From: Celoporthe dispersa
Taxonomy: Eukaryota; Ascomycota; Sordariomycetes; Diaporthales; Cryphonectriaceae
Direction of reading: 5' to 3'
DNA length: 64,000 nt
NCBI GenBank assembly: GCA_016584495.1
Contig: WAID01000017.1
Span: forward strand, 62,001 to 126,000
Below are positions 1-11,124 of this stretch, piece by piece (position 1 is the first letter of the stretch; each line of letters begins with the position of its first letter). The position numbers were made by a program, and so were the translations under genes. Under the pieces are notes generated by a model that was not told the DNA's origin, ran no database searches, and was given only the letters and a program-made list of their open reading frames with translations.

Positions 1-954
1 GAATCTCAATTAAATTGAGTTCTTTTAGTATTCATGCTATTTTTTAGGCAGACTAATTTTGAAGTACCCGCAAAAGTTTTATATTCTTTAGAAAGTCTTA
101 TACGGTGAATTTCACATAAAGCTAAGAAATCAAGATGTTTAGAACTAAATAATGGATATACAGATAAATAATTTATCAAAAGGTTGCAAGAGGCTATCTT
201 AGTTGTTCTAACTTCATATGACAATTCAGTATAATCTTTCTTCACCCGTTCAATTTCATTAACAGATTTTACATCTAGAAACTCTCTAATCTTATCCATT
301 ATAAGAAAATTAGAATTAATTTCTACTGGCATATTACTATTAGCTTTATATAATTGTTTTTGAGAAACTCTCATGTAACTCTTGACCACTTTAGCTATAC
401 CCTCTGAGTTTAATTCATACCCACAGTAAAAATTACCGTCAGCTTCCAGAAAACCCGCTAATCAAGGATTATCACCTAGTGGACTAGAATCTAAACCTAA
501 TTTGGATAAATTAGAATTTTGAACTAAAGCATCTTTAGCATTTAACCAGTCTATTAATCTATGTAGGGCTTCAATTTTGGGCGTTCTCATCTTACCATTA
601 AGAAGTACAGCAATCTTTCGTACAGATTTTAAATCTTGAAATAACAAATCTAAATAATTTGAATTTTTATAATGCACCATAGTACCCCCATTTAAAACTT
701 CTTTAATTTTTTTGGGCTAAAGGTGCATCTTTATCTACGAAAGTGATTTTTACTACAGGGTATAACAATTTACCTTTTTGATTTCTAATTGTTTTAGGTA
801 CAATTATAGATCCATCACCTTCAATCAATCCTGCTAAGTAATGACCCAATAAGTTTTTTTGTTCATTATTAGATTCAGAATGATATAAATGACGTTTAAA
901 GGAAGATTTCCATATTTTACTTAACATACCCTTCACTATTAAAGCAAATATAGT
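1..954 (-). CDS. LAGLIDADG homing endonuclease in cox1 intron 1 (frameshifted, 3' end off window)
   Basis: Double-motif LAGLIDADG endonuclease, which would cleave an intronless cox1 allele and spread the intron. Motif 1 (YLAGLIEGDGSI) lies near 840-800 and motif 2 (WLAGFLEADGNF) near 465-430. One start candidate is the ATG at 936. The frame breaks at 707-713, where seven T (seven A on the coding strand) puts a stop after LAQKN; one base fewer restores KEVLNGGTMV and the rest of the protein. The TGA codons at 462 and 6 are Trp. The frame is still open at base 1. The same kind of homopolymer slip occurs in core genes here, so this may be a sequence error rather than a dead gene. Confidence 0.8.
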
Positions 955-1220
955 TTATTATTTTATACACTTTCGTATAAAATTGGACTAAATTTTCACC
1001 CATTTAAGCAAACATAAAAGCCAAATAGGGTATCACGTATAGTCTCTGAGGATCCTACTTATATAAATAAAAAGATATTCTTTTTAAATTACTTTGGTTT
1101 CCTGCTGATAGTCCTTGACAGTATTAATAATATATAAATCAATTTATTAAACTATTAGGGTTTTCCAGCATATAGTGATATTCTTTATAGTAATTGCTTA
1201 CTACTCTGGCACAGGGTTTT
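1..1220 (-). mobile_element. cox1 intron 1 (group I), truncated by window edge
   Basis: The intron starts after the conserved cox1 GGAGT and runs past base 1. Group I core elements are visible just inside the 5' splice site: a P-like stretch ending GCTGGAA near 1165, a Q-like element with CAGCAGGAAA near 1105, and an R-like element with CAGAGACTATACG near 1040. The LAGLIDADG ORF follows the core on the 3' side. The 3' splice site and the S element are outside the window or not resolved. The upstream exon base is T, as expected for a group I 5' splice site. Confidence 0.8.
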
Positions 1221-1613
1221 AGTACCAGCACCACCCTCAATACACGCTGAAAAGACCAATAAAACTAAACTAGGCGGTAATAATCAAAAACTTATGTTAT
1301 TAAGCCTTGGGAATGCCATATCAGGGCCACCAACCATTAAGGGCATAAGGAAATTTCCAAACCCACCTATCAATGCGGGCATAACCATAAAGAATATCAT
1401 CAAAATAGCGTGAGCTGTAATGATACTATTATATAATTGGTTATCCGCAATATATTGAACACCAGGTCCACTCAATTCCATTCTTATTAACACAGAAAAC
1501 GCTGTACCTAATAACCCCGAGAATAAAGCAAAAATAAGGTAGAATGTTCCAATATCTTTCGCATTTGTAGATCAGAACCATCTCTCAGTTCAAACTGATA
1601 CTGAAGATGTTAA
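1221..1613 (-). CDS. cox1: Cytochrome c oxidase subunit 1, exon 1
   Basis: N-terminal exon of the catalytic subunit of complex IV in the inner membrane. The translation reads WTERWFWSTNAKDIGT near 1598-1550, then LFSGLLGTAFSVLIRMEL, the first helices (HAILMIFFMVMPALIGGFGN) and SACIEGGAGT at the exon end. TGA must be read as Trp at two places in the first line. No in-frame ATG exists upstream; the frame stays open to about 1780. I chose TTA at 1613 because it gives the usual short lead before the WTERWF motif; ATA at 1619 is an alternative. The rest of cox1 is beyond the window. trnC lies about 350 bases upstream. No frameshift is present. Confidence 0.93.
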
Positions 1614-1968
1614 ATTTATTGAAGAGGAGCTAACATCGCTATTTTCACTAATATGAACTAGATCATTAACTTTTTTTTCTGAATTTATCCTTATATATAA
1701 AAAATCCAGTACTGCTTTACATAAATTAATATTACTTCCTTTTAGGGTAAAATTAATTTTTGAAATTTTAATTTAATTAAATATCTTATTAAAAAAAAAT
1801 ATATTAAATTAAGACAAATAATTATTTATAAAGTAGTAGTATATTAACTTAAATAGGACAAATTTACTCTTTAGCTAAAAATAAGTAAATATTTATTTTT
1901 TTGCTACACAACCTATACCGCACATTAAACCTAAAAATATAATAACCAATATTCTGGTATCCTTAAAT
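1614..1968. other. trnC-cox1 spacer
   Basis: AT-rich leader between trnC and cox1. The cox1 frame remains open through most of its lower part without an ATG, so part of it could be translated. Long A and T runs are present. I see no other gene. Confidence 0.5.
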
Positions 1969-2039
1969 AAGATTATGGAGGAATCGAACCCCTTACTTAA
2001 GATTTGCAATCAAAGTGTAGACCATCTACTTCATAATCT
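1969..2039 (-). tRNA. trnC: tRNA-Cys (GCA)
   Basis: Cloverleaf with acce­ptor AGATTAT/ATAATCT, anticodon loop TTGCAAA (GCA) and T-loop TTCGATT. It lies between cob and cox1, a common ascomycete position. Confidence 0.93.
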
Positions 2040-3315
2040 ATCTCCATAACTTTTTGATGTATAACAAGTAAATAGAACCAAGATAAAATACAATACTAGT
2101 CTCTATATCACATCCTAACAAATATGAGCTTGCACCTAAATTTAAATTAAATTTATACCTTACTACTAGCATACAACTAGTTTTAAATAATAATAATTAA
2201 ATATTATCCTTACTTAATATTAAATTCAACATTTACTGTTGATAATTTATAACACCTAATTATATATATCAGGCGTAGCCGAAATAAGATTTAATTATTT
2301 ATACTTATTAAAAATAATATCCTTTCTGCTACAAAACATGCATGCTTAAGCCATATTTAGAGTAATAGCAAACATATTAAAAATAAAACGATTTTCTATG
2401 TTTATGTTAACTAAATAAAAAGTTCGATGTATCCAGTATATTACCCTGTGGCTTCTACAAATTACCACCAGGACTACCTAAGAATCCACCTACTACTTTA
2501 GATAAATTACCTAAAGGAGAACCATTTAATATAAACTTATATAAGATTTTACTTACTAAATAAAAATATAAAACTTTCCTCGATTTTAAAAAACCTGAAT
2601 TTAATAAATAAAGCAAATAAACAAATAACTCAGAGAAATAAAACTAAATAAATATTAGAGTATATCTCCTTAAATCTAAAGAAGGAGAATAATTATAAAT
2701 ATATTTACTATAATTAAGCAAAAAAAAAATACGAGCTTACCTAAAAAAACGTAGCTTGCGTCTTGCGCCTACAAATATGATTTATTCTTAATAAACATTC
2801 TAAAAAGATGTTACTAAATTAACAAGGTATAGCCTTAGCTACGGCCAACTTAATAGGAGACTATACATAAGTGTCGTCTTTAATTTTAGGTGGCTCGCAG
2901 CATCGCAGCCCGATGATAAACCTTTTTCAAGAATAATTAAATATTCACTTACGCAATTATACAATTAACATTATTATACAATTACACAGGCGAAAAATTT
3001 TAACTTTAAATTTTAACCAACTGAGCGTTATATTAACCTCAATCTTAATCTTAAAATTCAATTCTTATTATAATTACTACTATTGCAATAACAATAACAA
3101 TAACTATAAGATAAGCTACATTTATTATTAATACATAAATACAATGGGCAGAAATATACAAGTCATATATAACAATTAAACCAAACTAAAAAAAAAAAGA
3201 CTAAAAGTTTTTAAGCTAAGCTAATTTACCCTAATAATTATATATTAGAGCTAACTAAAAAAAAAGAAAAAGTGGGAGGGACTCGCAACGCGAGTCCCCC
3301 CCCAGTAAAGAATTA
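2040..3315. other. cob-trnC spacer
   Basis: About 1.3 kb of AT-rich sequence with no reading frame that resembles a known protein. Short GC-rich hairpin elements occur near 2270 (GGCGTAGCC) and 2890-2915. A strong hairpin is annotated separately at 3272-3303. Confidence 0.5.
3272..3303. repeat. GC-rich stem-loop just downstream of cob
   Basis: The arms GGGGACTCGC and GCGAGTCCCC face each other across a tiny AA loop, flanked by G and C runs. It stands 13 bases past the cob stop codon on the transcribed strand and could act as an RNA 3'-end or processing structure, or be one more GC-cluster insertion. The sequence cannot separate these. Confidence 0.6.
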
Positions 3316-6300
3316 TTAATTTCTAGTGTTATTTATCTGTGTTAAATCTACCAATGTATTCTCAAAAATAGAAACAACAGGTAAAATAACTAAAAATCAT
3401 GAAAAATAAATTACTGTAGAAATTTGCCCTAATAATATAAAAGGGTCTTCTACGTGTTTTGCACCCAATTGCATTAAAATAAGGAAATTTGCAACAAATA
3501 TAAAAAAGATTAATTTACTTAGAGGTCTGAAAGTAAAACCTCTTGATCTTCCTAAATCAATTAAAGGTAATGCTAAAATTATTAATATAGCACTTATCAT
3601 AGCAATAACACCTAATAATTTGTTAGGGATAGATCTTAATATTGCATAGAATGGTAATAGATCGAGAAATAAAATCAGGATTTTATTAAATCAACCATAT
3701 TGCATATTAGCATGGAAAGGATTAAAGCTTTATAGTCCCAATTTATATAGCATTTCTTTAATAAAAAAAGGTTTAACTAAATTTATTAAATTATCCATAG
3801 ATTCTTTGAATATATAAATACGGGGTTTTTTATCCCGGTTATAATGTATAGAGCACTTAATATTAAATTTATCTTGTAAAACAAACATTAGTTTATCCAC
3901 ATCAGTATTAGTAAAGCAATAAACACTGATATGCATACCATCACCGTGTCTACTTCCATCATCCATTAAAAAAAAAGCTAACCCTCTAGGAGTTAGCAAT
4001 TCGTATATGTTATCAGGAACTATTTTTACGGCTGCGCCTGAAGGATAAAAAATATCTCTAAATTCATTAAAACCAGGAAGTTGCATAGTTGTGAAAGATA
4101 TAGAACTGTATGTTTTCTTAGTTCTATTATCTATTACAATTCTAGATTGAGGTTTATAATCATTAACACAAAAAGGTAAAAAAAAACTTAAAACCAGATG
4201 AAAATATTCTTTATGTGATACAGCTGTTTGAGTATAAACCAATCTAGAATTACCAGTAGATGATCTTCTTACTATGTGGGCGTCACCTAATAAAATACCA
4301 ACCAATACTTCTTTCACCTCATCCGGTAGTTTTATTAAAGCTCTCTCCGAAGAAGATAAGCGTTTAATACCTTTTGTAGAACGAAAATTTTCTACTACAG
4401 GACTTGGTGAAAAACAAAGTGGAAGATAAAAGGAATGATCCTAGATTTTTATGTTAGGCTCATAGTATTTTTACTATGTTCGGACTATCTCTTCATTTAA
4501 TATAGTGTAGGTTCCAGTTCTAACAATATGCAATATTAAATGTCCTGCGTGTAGCCTCTGAAGAGCCTCAAATTTATTTGAGGTTTCCTGCTGATTGTAT
4601 TTATATTTTTAGGTAAAAGTATTAAAAAGTTTCCAGCAATTTAGCAGGATTAAGTGACATCTTTTTTCCATTATCACTCTGGAACTATCGCAGGAGGAGT
4701 TTGCATAGGATTTGCCATTATATAATTATCGCTATCTCCTAAAACATTGGGCATAAAGAATACAAATACACTTAATACAATAATAAAGAGAAATACAGTA
4801 ATTAAATCTTTAAAAAGGTAGTAAGGCGCCATAGGTACTCTGTCATAATTACCTGAAAGACCTAAAGGATTTCCAGATCCTGCTGTATCATGTAGTGCAA
4901 TCATGTGCATTAATACTAATGCAGCTAATATAAACGGTAATACAAAATGTAAAGCAAAGAATCTGTTTAAAGTTGCATTGTTAACTGAGAAACCCCCTCA
5001 AATGACAAATATAATTCGTATAATTTTTAATTTATACTTTACACCCTTACGGATGTATTTAGACTATATCTTAAACCTTCATAATAAGATGAAAATTTTG
5101 GGGTTATCGTGTTGAGCTTATTGTTGGTATAACTCACTCATTAGCCGTTGAACGTCCTTAATCCCTTTTTTTTTAACCTGATTAAGTTCCGCTACAAATA
5201 ATCTAATAAATCGGAGGTAATTTATTATATGTCCTTGTAATTTTCCCCATTTGCCAATAAAATAAGGTAATTAAACCTATTATTTTAAGGAGCCCTTTAC
5301 ATTTACTAATTTATATCTTTTACCCTAGGCAGACATAGCACTTTTATCTAGTATCAGGGTAATTTAACATATTATAACGAGAACTTTCCCGTAAATTATT
5401 TAATCATTTCAAATATTGAATATATTTCTTTAATACTTCCTATCTATGTATTTTAATTATGTAACGACCTCTAAAAGGTTTAGTATACCCTTTCTCTAAT
5501 TGTAATTTCTCATGTTTCGTCAAAACATGTGCATAACTACCTATTGATAAAGCAGCTTTCCTTATAGAATCGTACTCTGTGGTGATATTTGTTTCTAAAT
5601 CAAGTACAGTTATTTTTAAACTCTTTTTAGCAGCTAAAATATTTTTATTTAAAAAAGTTAAATGTTCTCTTAATTTCGCTTTCGTTGCCTCGCTATGTGC
5701 TATTCCTAATCTAGATTCTTGAATTTTGTTCTTAGTAATCTCCGAAAGTAAACGACCGGTTAAGGTAGCCCTAATTTTAGCCTTAGTTTCTAGAGATTGT
5801 TTCGAACCTAAACGCGACCCTGCAATTTTTAATATATTATATTCAGGTAATAAGGAATCTAGAAAAATTTGTTCTCTTAATATTGTATCACCCTTGTCAC
5901 AATATTCGAGAATTTCTAAAAGAAACTCAGAATATCCATGTTTAATAAGAGCTTTACAAATTGTACTAGATTTAGCTTGACTTGATATTCAATTTTCAGA
6001 AAAATAACTAGAAAAACGCTGACCTAAATCTATGCTAGAGCCAATGTAGGATTTCCCTGATTTTTTGTGTGTTCATCTATAAACCCCAGACAATTTTCGA
6101 TTAGATTTAATTGCAGTGGCCTTTTTCTTGGTCAAGATTATCATACGATACTATAGGAAGAATTGAACTCATATAAATGTAATTTAAATAAGTGTCACCT
6201 AAAGAATTAATATAACCTAAAACAAGAAAAACTACAAAACACGTCAAACAAGAAAAAACCCGATTTCTTAGCGCAGCAGCCTTCTGTTTATTGATAGCGG

Positions 6301-9300
6301 AAAGAAAATAACTACAAGTTAGGCGACGAAGTCGCCCTAAAAACAATTGACCCTTAAAGGACTGAGATGTATATATAGCACGTCCATGGACTAAAAAATT
6401 TAAGAAAAAAAGACTTTTGGATAATTTCATTTTGTATTTTAATTTTTTTTTATAATTAACCGCTAAAGATCGTTAAACCAAATGAACTAGCTTTGAAGAA
6501 TGAAGTTAAATATACATTATTTCAAATAAAAAGCTTTATTGTACAAAATATGTATTTAATAACCCGGCTGCTTCGCAGCCCTAAATTAAACACATGAGTG
6601 AATCTTTAAAGCTTCTACTCATCTTAAATATTCTATAAGGCGACGTCCAACTAAAGGATGTAAACCTGAAAATGAAAAGAAATTTATAACTTTTTGTACA
6701 TCAGATTTAGAACTAACACCAAATTGATTAAAATTATTTGTTGTATCTATTTTTCTCTTAGTATCAAATATTAATTTAAAGGCTTCAAATAAATTAGTAT
6801 GTATTCTTTGTTTTAATTGAAAACAACCATCATTATTACTTTTAATAAAAAATGAACCTTCAGAACATGTAAATCCTACAATTCAATTTTTAAAAAATTG
6901 TAACTCTGTATAATCAAAAGGATTCTGGGGCATTTCAAAAATGGCTGGTATATTATTTATATCTGGAATTTGATCATACAATTTAATATCGTTTTTCATT
7001 ATATACATAGCTAAATTAAATTGATCCTTTCTTGTAAGAGTTAAAAAGAAGATTTTATGATAAATAAGCAAAGGAAACAATACTTCTTGTAAATCTGTTT
7101 TATTGATTACTAATCTACAAGTTGGACTCCTTAAATCCTTATATACATTAATTTTACCTATCTTTAATACAGATTGAATATACTCTAAAGTAGAAATATC
7201 GTCTAAATGAAGAGATATAACTAACTTAATTGTTATAAAACCTTTAGATGTTTTAGAAACTTGAATATAACCATCTCCATCTACTAACCCAACTAAAAAA
7301 AGCTAAAAAAGGAACAGGGACTGAAATATATTCTTCTTTATCTAATTTTAAGGTTTTATTACCTTTTTTTAAAGCATTTTTATGAATAATACCTATCGTA
7401 GGTAAAGAAATATCTTTATTTAATGCAAATAAAATAATAGCAAAAAGACATAAACTAGTTATTATTGTAATATATTTTGACTCAACAATATCTTGTCCAA
7501 TTCATGGAACAGCACTAATTAAATTTGTAATAACGGTAGCACCTCACAGTGACATTTGTCCATAAGGTAAAACATACAAACTTACTTCTTAATAAATAAT
7601 ATTAATAAGCTAGAATAACTTTGAATTCGTATATTCTATTAGTTATAGGAATCTAACTAAAAGTTCCGACTGTGCATTAAGCAGCATTTCAGCCACCCAT
7701 TAGTGACCCAGTCTGTCGCGATTATCTAGGTAACCGACGATCTCTTATTAGGTGGTTTTATTGCGTACGTACTTTTCCTTACCGTGTCCTAATCTTTTGA
7801 TCGTTTTCACTATATGTCGCCAAAGAAATAAAATATTTCTTCAATAACCTTGTCAGGCTATTCCATTTTAATCTTTATTTTCTTCTAGAAGTTGCATAAA
7901 AATTTTCAACTCATGGGACTATGATTTAATATAAAAATAAATTATAATATAATAAATAAACTATTTAGGGCTGCGCCTAGCTGAAAAATCTTTTACTATT
8001 CATTGTCTTTTTTACTAATTTTTTGTCAGTTTTTAATGCTCTTCTAATTGTTTTTTCATTACAGTTTATAGATTTTGCTGCATCTAAAATAGTCGAATAT
8101 TCACCGTATACAGTATTATTAAGATTGTATAAAACAACAGGTCTAGTATGTTTTATACATTTTTTCTTAATCTCCGGCGCAGCCAACATAGGAGGTCTAT
8201 TCAAAGCTTTCTCTCTAATTTTTTCTATAGTTTCAGCTAAAAGATTTTTACCTCTATTTAAATTACCAATTAGTTCCCGTCTTTCATCGCTATAAAAATC
8301 CTTCATTTTTTGACGGTCAACTTCAGTATGTTTATAACCAAAACTAGAACCTGCTTCAGTTAAAATATTATAATTAGGCAATAACAATTTTAAATATTTA
8401 TCTTCTAAATCCAATAACTCTTTATTATTTTCTTTAGTAACTAAATGAGGATATAATTCTAACACAATAAAAGCGAAATTTGTTAAATCATATTTTTTGA
8501 CTGCCAATTTTACTATTTTGCTACCTCGAAAATAGATTAAATGGTTACAGAATCTAGCATAATATCTATTAGTTGAAGCAGAACCTATATAATAATCTTT
8601 AGTTATTTTATTGATTATCATGTATATACCACTTAAACCTCTAGTTTCATTTAATATTAGTTTTCTAATATTTTCTGAATCTAAGTTTTCATAAATATAT
8701 ACAGGATTTAACTCTAATTCTTCAATTATTGTATTTAATCTTTCAGAACAAGTTTCAGGGACTGAGTAGCAGCCGCCACTTTTATTTAAAGAAGAAATTG
8801 TGCTATATCTTCTTTTACTAATATTGTTTATACACGGCGGCGGCGTAGCTGCCTTCGCCGCCTCATATATTGAGGCGTAGCCATAATTTAATTTATTATA
8901 CTTTATATTATTGATATTTACAGCATAGCGTGAATAGGTTAAAACTTTACTTTTGAACTTTTGTAAAATATAATACACGGCTGCGCCTGCTAAAAAGATA
9001 AGCGCTATAATATAAATACTTAAATTAAACCATTTTGGGCTATATACATAACCCAAGAAAGCTGTAACAACTAAAGCAAGAAATATTATAGTACCTATAG
9101 CTCAAGTTAATGTTCTTGGAGCTCTATATGATCCATAATATATACCTCTTCCCATGTGTAAATACACTAAGAAGAAAAATGCTGAAGCAGTGTTACTGTG
9201 TAAATAACGAACTAATCATCCATTATTAACATCTCTCATAATCATTAAAAATTATCTATTTTCAATAATCCCTAGACGAACTATCTATGGGTTTAGATGA

Positions 9301-11124
9301 AAAAATGAATTTATCCTTATATAATCTATTAGTATCTATATAACGATTACAAGTATTACTACTTGATTTTAGTCCTAATGCCTTATGAGCCAAACTAAAA
9401 GAAGCAAAGGAGAACCTTCGATTAAACCATCATTTGTATATATATAAACAATTCGAGGTTTATCTCATTTATTTGCCATTCTAAATTTAAGCGCATTATC
9501 TACATGAGGAATAAAGTGTTTTACGACATCGCCAAAAACGGGTTTTAATTTGGTAATATTATCAAATCTTTCATAAATATTTTCAATAACTTTATTTATA
9601 TCAACTGAATTATTACTTGTGCTATATCTCTTATTAAGAACATCTGAAATATCCAAAAACAATTTTTTACCTTCAGTTAGATAATAATATCCATTTATTT
9701 TTAATAATAGAGCTAATCTTCATAATTTAAAATCAACATATTTACGTGAATAAAAATTAGAAGAATCTAATCAAGGTAAAATATAATAATATAAAGCATC
9801 TATACTACCAACAACTATAGATACTACATTTGTTCTAATATTTGTAGCACTTGTAACATTTACAGGTAATATTTTGCTATCTTTGGGTATCTCTAAATTA
9901 GACAAACCAGTTAAAAAAACCATTATTGCATTTAAACTATCTTGACTTGTAAATTTTTGAGCTACTTGAAAATACAAAGAAGATCCTGTTTTTATGCCAA
10001 AAGTACCTTCTGCTTCTATAAAACCGATTAACCAATTAGGGTTTATTGTAATTTGAGGTCCAGTTGTTTCATATTTAAATACTGTTCTACCTGTATTCAT
10101 TCCATCTTTAATAGATAGAATTTTTCCTTTATCTATATCAGAAAGATTTCCATTTATACTTTTAGCTTTAATAAAAATAGCCGTATGAAAATCAAGGAAA
10201 TCTAATTTTTTACTAGTTTGTAAGGGAAAATTTTGGAATATAGGGCATATAACATCTTTTAATTCTGAAAAACTTTGTACTACAAAAGCACAACTATTTT
10301 TGTTTTCTTTTATAATAATTCTACCTACATTTAAATTAGATTTAATAAGATTTAAAACTTGTAAATCATCTATGTGCAAATTTATTTTAAATCTAAATCT
10401 TATATAACCACGATCTAATGTAATAGAAAAATTTCCTTCTCCATCCGTAAAACCTGAGAATCAGTATAAAAACTCTTCACTAATTTTAAACTGATTTTTA
10501 GCTAGGCGCAGCCCTAATTTAGGAGCAACCGAAAAACTTCTTTTACCTAAAGCTAAAGAAATTATACCGAAATTAGAACTACCTGAACATCAAACTAAAG
10601 GTAAAAGTTTATTTCCTCTTTTTGAGGCGCAAGCTCTAGAATTACAAATAGTTGAAAAACTCTTAGACTCCATTTTATTTTTAGAACCCTTTCCAATAAA
10701 GGATAAAAAGATAACCATCTTTTATTATCCTTTTCTTCACAGAAAAGATTGGACTATATCACCTATCATAGTCTTATTAATGACATGTAGTCAAGCGTAT
10801 TAGTCTCTGAGGATCTCTATTATTATTAAAAGATTTCCTGCTGATTTTCTTAAATTATACAAAGACTAGATAATATTAAGATCTTTCAGCATACAGCTTG
10901 ATTTAAAGAGCACATTATGATTTATGCTCAACAGAGTTAAATGCTTCTAATACACTAGGATTATAGTGCATAGCTAGAGTTACTCCTGTTACTATTTGTA
11001 TAACTAAACAAACAGCTAATAATGAACCAAAATTTCACATATAACTTAAATTACTTGGTTGTGATGCATCAATAATATATCCATTAGCTAATTTTAACAT
11101 TGGATGACTTTTTAATATTCTCAT
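3316..11124 (-). CDS. cob: Cytochrome b (five exons)
   Basis: Complex III core subunit. Exons on the minus strand: 11124-10924, 9242-9047, 7572-7480, 5005-4673, 3662-3316. Together they give 389 codons plus stop, the normal family length, with no frameshift. Landmarks: MRILKSHPMLKLANG start, exon 1 ending FNSVEH, exon 2 with GRGIYYGSYRAPR, exon 3 PYGQMSLWGATVITNL and PWIGQDIVE, exon 4 with HDTAGSGNPLG and the PPAIVPEW motif, exon 5 LLPFYAILRSIPNKLLG to the TAA at 3316. TGA is Trp throughout. Junctions follow the group I rule (exon ends in T, intron ends in G) except the exon 2/3 junction, where the exact base is uncertain. The gene has a leader that is copied in front of two intron ORFs. Confidence 0.95.
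3663..4672 (-). mobile_element. cob intron 4 (group I)
   Basis: Inserted in the Tyr codon of PEW-Y-LLPF. Near its 5' end are a GCTGGAA element (4632), CAGCAGGAAA (4590) and AGAGGCTACACG (4560), then an S-like GATAGTCCGA (4480). The LAGLIDADG ORF lies after the core. The intron ends in G. Confidence 0.85.
3730..4317 (-). CDS. LAGLIDADG (type 2) homing endonuclease in cob intron 4
   Basis: This ORF resembles the LAGLIDADG_2 class rather than the double-motif class of the other introns: KEVLVGILLGDAHIVR near the N terminus, FFLPF, then RGLAFFLMDDGSR near residues 115-127, and an ending with KPFFIKEMLYKLGL. These are the two catalytic-type repeats (LLGDA and MDDGS). The 195-residue version starts at GTG 4317; the frame continues open upstream to about 4440 without an ATG, so the true start is unsettled. 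No internal break. Likely function: cleavage of intronless cob at this intron's site. Confidence 0.85.
   Translation of the reverse strand: MKEVLVGILLGDAHIVRRSSTGNSRLVYTQTAVSHKEYFHLVLSFFLPFCVNDYKPQSRIVIDNRTKKTYSSISFTTMQLPGFNEFRDIFYPSGAAVKIVPDNIYELLTPRGLAFFLMDDGSRHGDGMHISVYCFTNTDVDKLMFVLQDKFNIKCSIHYNRDKKPRIYIFKESMDNLINLVKPFFIKEMLYKLGL
5440..6430 (-). CDS. GIY-YIG homing endonuclease in cob intron 3 (one frameshift)
   Basis: GIY-YIG nuclease with a C-terminal modular DNA-binding region. The nuclease domain reads SGVYRWTHKKSGKSYIGSSIDL near 6080-6015, followed by LLEILEYCDKGDTILREQ and PEYNILKIAGSRLGSK. The C terminus has a NUMOD-like helix-turn-helix (RKAALSIGSYAHVL) and ends FRGRYIIKIHR at 5440. 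The first 107 residues from ATG 6430 are in another frame; dropping one G in GGCCACTGC near 6110 joins them. Upstream of the ATG is a copy of the cob 5' leader. It is unusual for one fungal intron to carry both endonuclease families. Confidence 0.82.
6431..6560 (-). promoter_or_regulatory. Copy of the cob 5' leader upstream of the GIY-YIG ORF
   Basis: The coding strand reads GTTTAACGATCTTTAGCGG, then GTTAATTATAA, an A/T run and TACAAAATG. This matches the native cob leader (11125-11270) almost base for base over its last 65 nt, with a looser match further upstream (ACAATAAAG versus ACAATAGAG). A short hairpin of GCTA/TAGC arms encloses the GTTTAACGATC core in both copies. Confidence 0.7.
6586..7479 (-). 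CDS. LAGLIDADG endonuclease/maturase in frame with cob exon 3 (frameshifted)
   Basis: Continues the cob exon 3 frame as SKYITIITSLCLF, so the native product would be a cob-endonuclease fusion processed by proteolysis. Motif 1 (FLVGLVDGDGYIQV) is broken by a run of seven A at 7295-7301 (seven T on the coding strand); one base fewer gives an uninterrupted frame. Motif 2 (WIVGFTCSEGSFFIK) lies near 6880, and the frame ends KIHSCV at the TAA at 6586. TGA at 6883 and near 6620 is Trp. Apart from the one-base slip it looks complete. Confidence 0.8.
7573..9046 (-). mobile_element. cob intron 2 (group I, exact borders uncertain)
   Basis: Splits FLGYV and LPYGQM. The ORF is in frame with exon 2. The non-coding part (about 7600-7970) follows the ORF and contains the probable core. 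The exact splice base is unclear because the usual T/G rule can be met only by placing the last exon base at G. Confidence 0.75.
7977..9046 (-). CDS. GIY-YIG homing endonuclease fused in frame to cob exon 2
   Basis: Frame runs straight from cob GYV into YSPKWFNLSIYII, which is hydrophobic and may extend the cob membrane segment before processing. The GIY-YIG domain is SGIYMIINKITKDYYIGSAS (about 8640-8580), with the Arg of the catalytic helix in NRYYARF, then PNYNILTEAGSSFGYKH. The C terminus has a NUMOD1-like helix-turn-helix (STILDAAKSINCNEKTIRRAL). About 356 residues, uninterrupted, ending at 7977. Short GC hairpins have inserted without breaking the frame, for instance in the Ala-rich AAKAATPPP segment near 8840. 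Confidence 0.9.
9243..10923 (-). mobile_element. cob intron 1 (group I)
   Basis: Inserted after the FNSVEH codons; exon ends in T and intron ends in AATG. Core elements at the 5' side: TGCTGAA (about 10885), AATCAGCAGGAAA (10845), CAGAGACTAATACG (10810) and GATATAGTCCAA (10750). The LAGLIDADG ORF starts after the core at 10673. Confidence 0.88.
9246..10673 (-). CDS. Double-motif LAGLIDADG endonuclease in cob intron 1 (C-terminal frameshift)
   Basis: Starts at ATG 10673 (MESKSFSTIC). Motif 1 is WFSGFTDGEGNFSI (about 10465-10420) and motif 2 WLIGFIEAEGTFGI (about 10035-9990). The body continues through DKPRIVYIYTNDG. Near 9406 the frame is lost: three A where four would restore FASFSLAHKALG, a NUMOD1-like C-terminal DNA-binding tail that then runs to the intron end. 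As written, the protein stops shortly after the break, at a TAG near 9385. The catalytic part is intact, so the enzyme could still work. Confidence 0.82.

Larger units (their letters stand above)
5006..7479 (-). mobile_element. cob intron 3 (group I) carrying two endonuclease ORFs
   Basis: Inserted in the Phe codon of DIVE-F-IWGG; exon ends in T and intron in G. At 2.47 kb it is unusually long because it carries a LAGLIDADG ORF in frame with exon 3 and then a separate GIY-YIG ORF. Core sequences R-like GTTCAACGGCTAATGAG (about 5150-5130) and S-like AAGATATAGTC (about 5080) lie near the 3' end, after the second ORF. A copy of the cob leader separates the two ORFs. A nested-intron origin is possible. 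Confidence 0.85.
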
